7,607 nt of DNA from Verrucomicrobia bacterium UBA6015 (GTDB taxonomy: Bacteria > Verrucomicrobiota > Kiritimatiellia > UBA8416): assembly GCA_002428045.1 (NCBI GenBank), contig DIZZ01000227.1:1409-9015 (forward strand), given 5' to 3'. Position 1 is the stretch's first letter; each line of letters opens with the position of its first letter. A program made the translations under genes and the position numbers. Below are positions 5,706 to 7,607 of the stretch, piece after piece. The notes beneath the pieces were generated by a model, which worked only from the letters and a program-made list of their open reading frames with translations, searched no databases and was not told where the DNA came from.

Positions 5706-7172
5706 CTAGGCGTGAGCAATGTCCTTATCGCTTTTCTGCTTGAGCTGCGGGAACAGGATCACGTCGCGGATCGCATCCACCCCAGCCAGGATCATCATCA
5801 GCCGGTCGATACCCACGCCCATCCCCCCCGCAGGCGGCATCCCATGTTCGAGCGCTTCCAGGAAATCCTCATCCACAGCCTGCGGGTTCTCGCCCGCCTG
5901 CTGCATCAAGCGCTTGCGCTGCTCCAGCGGATCATTCAATTCCGTGTAGGCGGGTGCCACTTCCTGCCCGGCAATGACCAGTTCAAACACATCGGCAAGC
6001 GACGGATCATCGGGACATGCCTTGGCTAGGGGAATCAGCGATGCCGGGAGACGCTTCACAAAGGTGGGCTGCATGAGTGTTTTCTCGATCAGCTTCTCGT
6101 AGACCTCGTGCGACGCCATCAGCATATCCCAGGACGGATCCAGCGAAAGTCCAGCCGCCTCGGCACGTTCCTGCGCCTTGCCTATCGGCAGATCAAACCA
6201 ATCCGCCCCCATGCGTTCCCGGATCAATTCATGATAGGTGGCCTCGCGCCACGGCGGCGTCAGATCCACGGGACGAGCCTCCGATCCCAACTTCAGCCCG
6301 CCGAAGACCGTTTGCGCCACGTGCGTGATCATGCCCTCAATCAGTGCCTGCATGCCGTTGACATCGCTATAGGCCTCATAGATCTCCAGCATGGTGAACT
6401 CGGGATTATGCGTCCGATCCAGCCCCTCGTTGCGGAAATTGCGGTTAAGTTCGAACACCTTGTCAAAACCGCCAACCAGTAGCCGTTTCAGATAGAGCTC
6501 CGGGGCGATCCGGAAGAACATCTCCGAATTGAGGGCGGCGTAATGCGTCACAAACGGACGAGCGGCAGCACCGCCAGCCTGGGGCTGCATCATGGGCGTT
6601 TCCACCTCGTAGAAACCGCGTGAGGACAGGAACTCGCGGATGGCCCGGATGGCCAGGATCCGGCGGTTGAACAGGGCACGCGACTCCGGATTCGAGATCA
6701 GATCCAGATAGCGCTGACGATAGCGTGCTTCGGTATCCTTCAGCCCGTGCCATTTCTCCGGCAAGGGCAACAACGCCTTCGACAGCATGTCCCACGTCGT
6801 CACCTTGATCGTCTGCTCTTCCGTGCGGGTAATGAACAGGTCCCCCTCAACGCCGATATGATCCCCGATATCCAGAAGCTTGAACGCCTCGAAAGCGGCT
6901 TCGTCCATGCCCTTCTTCTGCACATAGATCTGGAACCGGTCGGACCCATCGTTCAAATCGGCAAATATGCTTTTGCCCATATCACGGATCGTCGTCAGAC
7001 GCCCCGCCACACGCACCGATTTGCCGTCCTCAAAGGAGGCATGGATATCCGCCAGTCGACCGCTGCGCGGAAAAGCGCCCCGACCGAACGGTGCATAGCC
7101 CTTCGCCGCCAGCTCCTGCATATTGTTAATCCGCTGTTCCCGGTATTCGTTCTTCTCCACGCCTTCGCTCAT
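5706..7172 (-). CDS. lysS: Lysyl-tRNA synthetase, class II
   Basis: This cytoplasmic enzyme charges tRNA-Lys; 488 aa, near the usual bacterial length. The N-terminal OB-fold anticodon-binding domain spans about 53-130 (VRVAGRLTTIRDMGKSIFADL). The catalytic core has motif 1 (about 179-195, RGFYEVETPMM), motif 2 (246-263, FRNEG...HNPEFTMLE), the lysine-pocket region 'ELNDP' (411-415) and motif 3 (450-462, MGVGIDRLMMIL). The segment before ELNDP reads FELVIAGQEVAPAYT, where E. coli-like enzymes have a Gly-Asn or Ala-Asn pair in place of Ala406-Pro407; I take this as a lineage variant rather than a defect. The ATG at 7172 has AAAGGAG 8 bases upstream. It is first of a likely lysS-lolC-lolD operon, preceded by an unusually structured upstream region. 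Confidence 0.97.
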   Translation of the reverse strand: MSEGVEKNEYREQRINNMQELAAKGYAPFGRGAFPRSGRLADIHASFEDGKSVRVAGRLTTIRDMGKSIFADLNDGSDRFQIYVQKKGMDEAAFEAFKLLDIGDHIGVEGDLFITRTEEQTIKVTTWDMLSKALLPLPEKWHGLKDTEARYRQRYLDLISNPESRALFNRRILAIRAIREFLSSRGFYEVETPMMQPQAGGAAARPFVTHYAALNSEMFFRIAPELYLKRLLVGGFDKVFELNRNFRNEGLDRTHNPEFTMLEIYEAYSDVNGMQALIEGMITHVAQTVFGGLKLGSEARPVDLTPPWREATYHELIRERMGADWFDLPIGKAQERAEAAGLSLDPSWDMLMASHEVYEKLIEKTLMQPTFVKRLPASLIPLAKACPDDPSLADVFELVIAGQEVAPAYTELNDPLEQRKRLMQQAGENPQAVDEDFLEALEHGMPPAGGMGVGIDRLMMILAGVDAIRDVILFPQLKQKSDKDIAHA

Positions 7173-7190
7173 CCCTTGATCTCCTTTGCA

Positions 7191-7213
7191 ACCCGGAGCA
7201 GGATGCTACGGGT
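7191..7213 (-). repeat. Stem-loop just upstream of the lysS ribosome binding site
   Basis: ACCCG (7191-7195) pairs with CGGGT (7209-7213), and AGCA (7197-7200) pairs with TGCT (7204-7207) around a 3-base loop, with one mismatch between the helices: nine base pairs in all. It ends 3 bases from the lysS Shine-Dalgarno, so it would lie in the 5' leader and could affect initiation. Confidence 0.5.
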
Positions 7214-7215
7214 AC

Positions 7216-7245
7216 GTCATGCCATGACCGAAGCGTCCGGCTTCG
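7216..7245 (-). repeat. Two adjoining inverted repeats in the lysS leader
   Basis: GTCATG-C-CATGAC (7216-7228) is a 6-bp inverted repeat with a single central base, typical of a dimeric protein operator rather than an RNA hairpin. Directly next to it CGAAGC and GCTTCG (7229-7245) form a 6-bp stem with a 5-base loop. They sit about 45-75 bases before the lysS start. Confidence 0.45.
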
Positions 7246-7304
7246 ATTCCTTAACTTCAATATGGCTGCCAACGCTACCACGCCCATGATTCAGCGTAAA
7301 GCGA

Positions 7305-7364
7305 AAAGGCAGGCCGGATCAGTCGTCGTTCTCACCGCTGCCTTTGCCACGCATCCGGCTTGCC
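7305..7364. repeat. Overlapping alternative stems: 12-bp outer stem versus 8-bp competing stem
   Basis: GGCAGGCCGGAT (7308-7319) pairs with ATCCGGCTTGCC (7353-7364): all 12 positions pair in a + strand RNA if one G-U is allowed, 11 of 12 in a - strand RNA. The bases AAAGGCAG (7305-7312) can instead pair with CTGCCTTT (7338-7345), a perfect 8-bp stem using the same 7308-7312 bases. The two folds exclude each other, as in attenuators, but no ligand or leader-peptide signature is seen. Confidence 0.5.
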
Positions 7365-7365
7365 C

Positions 7366-7386
7366 GGAGGTCTTCGCCCGACCTCC
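7366..7386. repeat. Perfect 7-bp stem-loop GGAGGTC/GACCTCC
   Basis: GGAGGTC (7366-7372) and GACCTCC (7380-7386) enclose a 7-base loop TTCGCCC. It stands one base from the 7308-7364 structure and four bases from the hexamer inverted repeat, forming a row of three hairpins. Confidence 0.55.
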
Positions 7387-7390
7387 CAGT

Positions 7391-7440
7391 TCGTAATCGT
7401 AATCCTAATCGGCTGGGTTCGATTAGGATTAAGATTAAGA
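7391..7440. repeat. Hexamer-periodic inverted repeat, 21-base arms
   Basis: The left arm (7391-7411) is built of TCGTAA, TCGTAA, TCCTAA, TCG. The right arm (7420-7440) is built of CGATT, AGGATT, AAGATT, AAGA. The arms are inverted copies matching at 19 of 21 positions, with a perfect 12-bp core (TAATCCTAATCG with CGATTAGGATTA) and an 8-base loop GCTGGGTT. Each arm is also an imperfect 6-bp tandem repeat. A 7-T run (7450-7456) follows on the + strand after 9 bases, too far for a classical terminator. Function unknown. Confidence 0.75.
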
Positions 7441-7538
7441 GGATGACACTTTTTTTCCCAACATTTAACCGCAACCCTTACCCGGATACCCTTGCCCGAC
7501 CCGGTTTTGACGGGTTTCTGTTCCTTCTATATTCCGGA

Positions 7539-7562
7539 CGACGACCACGGCGACGACCACGC
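7539..7562. repeat. Two tandem copies of a 12-base unit
   Basis: CGACGACCACGG (7539-7550) is followed directly by CGACGACCACGC (7551-7562), 11 of 12 identical, then by the related CGACGAG. It is low-complexity and in keeping with the short-period repeats nearby. No coding frame through it is supported. Confidence 0.55.
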
Positions 7563-7563
7563 T

Positions 7564-7604
7564 CGACGAGAATGAAGCCACCCCATCGTAATCCGTTCTC
7601 GTCG
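7564..7604. repeat. 9-bp inverted repeat near the window edge
   Basis: CGACGAGAA (7564-7572) and TTCTCGTCG (7596-7604) are perfect inverted copies separated by 23 bases; the spacer includes CGTAATCC, echoing the hexamer units at 7391-7411. The structure may continue beyond the window. Confidence 0.45.
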
Positions 7605-7607
7605 CCG

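Larger units (their letters stand above)
7173..7607 (-). other. Gene-free, highly structured region upstream of lysS
   Basis: These 435 bases hold no frame with family resemblance or a good ribosome site in either direction. They contain the lysS Shine-Dalgarno (7181-7187, - strand), then a run of inverted repeats (7191-7213, 7216-7228, 7229-7245, 7308-7364, 7366-7386, 7391-7440, 7564-7604) and a 12-base tandem duplication (7539-7562). A weak sigma70-like promoter for lysS may sit at about 7270-7300 on the - strand (TTTACG, 17 bases, TAGCGT), a poor match. No T-box signature and no lysine riboswitch elements were recognised. Confidence 0.6.

Noticed and set aside
6747..7289. Open + strand frame of 180 codons across the start of lysS
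   Set aside because: It is antisense to clearly conserved LysRS sequence, has no family resemblance and no ribosome site; other long antisense frames in the window were dismissed for the same reasons.
7173..7440. T-box or lysine riboswitch controlling lysS
   Set aside because: No T-box sequence (AGGGTGGNACCGCG-like) and no recognisable lysine riboswitch core on the - strand.
7305..7440. Integron attC site (adjacent imperfect hairpins)
   Set aside because: The R-box consensus GTTRRRY and its complement are not present at the ends of these structures, and no integrase or cassette is nearby.
7391..7456. Rho-independent terminator on the + strand (hexamer hairpin plus seven Ts)
   Set aside because: The T-run begins 9 bases after the stem ends and the stem is AT-rich, and no + strand gene lies upstream to be terminated.
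7499..7515. ACCCG/CGGGT hairpin near 7500
   Set aside because: Only 5 bp with a 7-base loop and no proper T-tract; such short stems are expected by chance in GC-rich sequence.

Overview
The window is a compact, GC-rich bacterial segment from a Gram-negative (diderm) organism. Two lines of evidence support this: an outer-membrane beta-barrel protein with a signal peptide, and a LolC/LolD lipoprotein-release transporter. The tetrapyrrole genes (C5-pathway glutamyl-tRNA reductase, precorrin-2 dehydrogenase, small CbiX chelatase, CbiMN cobalt uptake) suggest an anaerobic-type cobalamin or siroheme pathway. A short glutamyl-tRNA reductase without the usual C-terminal dimerisation domain, a lysS-lolC-lolD gene order and hexamer-type intergenic repeats make me think of the PVC/Kiritimatiellota-Lentisphaerota neighbourhood or a deltaproteobacterium-like lineage. 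This is a weak inference, and the window holds no rRNA or other phylogenetic marker apart from LysRS.

Layout. Positions 1-3749 are on the + strand. First comes cbiX (5' end cut by the window). It overlaps by 4 bases (ATGA) a long gene that fuses a CysG N-terminal-type precorrin-2 dehydrogenase to glutamyl-tRNA reductase. A 186-bp gap with two stem-loops follows, then an outer-membrane barrel gene, then cbiM and cbiN (again overlapping by ATGA). Positions 3756-7172 are on the - strand and read lysS, lolC/E-type permease, lolD. cbiN and lolD converge with only 6 bases between their stop codons. Positions 7173-7607 hold no convincing gene. They form the lysS upstream region, unusually full of inverted repeats and short-period repeats.

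How the genes work together. The fused enzyme joins the committing step of all tetrapyrrole synthesis (glutamyl-tRNA to glutamate-1-semialdehyde) to the step that commits uroporphyrinogen-derived precorrin-2 to sirohydrochlorin. CbiX then inserts cobalt (or iron). CbiM and CbiN bring cobalt across the inner membrane, and the co-transcribed barrel could be the outer-membrane route. The ECF motor genes cbiQ and cbiO are absent from the locus. The - strand operon is housekeeping: lysyl-tRNA synthetase and lipoprotein export.

The items most worth a second look are the PC2DH-GluTR fusion with its missing C-terminal domain, the barrel tied to CbiMN, and the structured DNA upstream of lysS. That DNA includes a 21-bp hexamer-periodic inverted repeat and two mutually exclusive stems.
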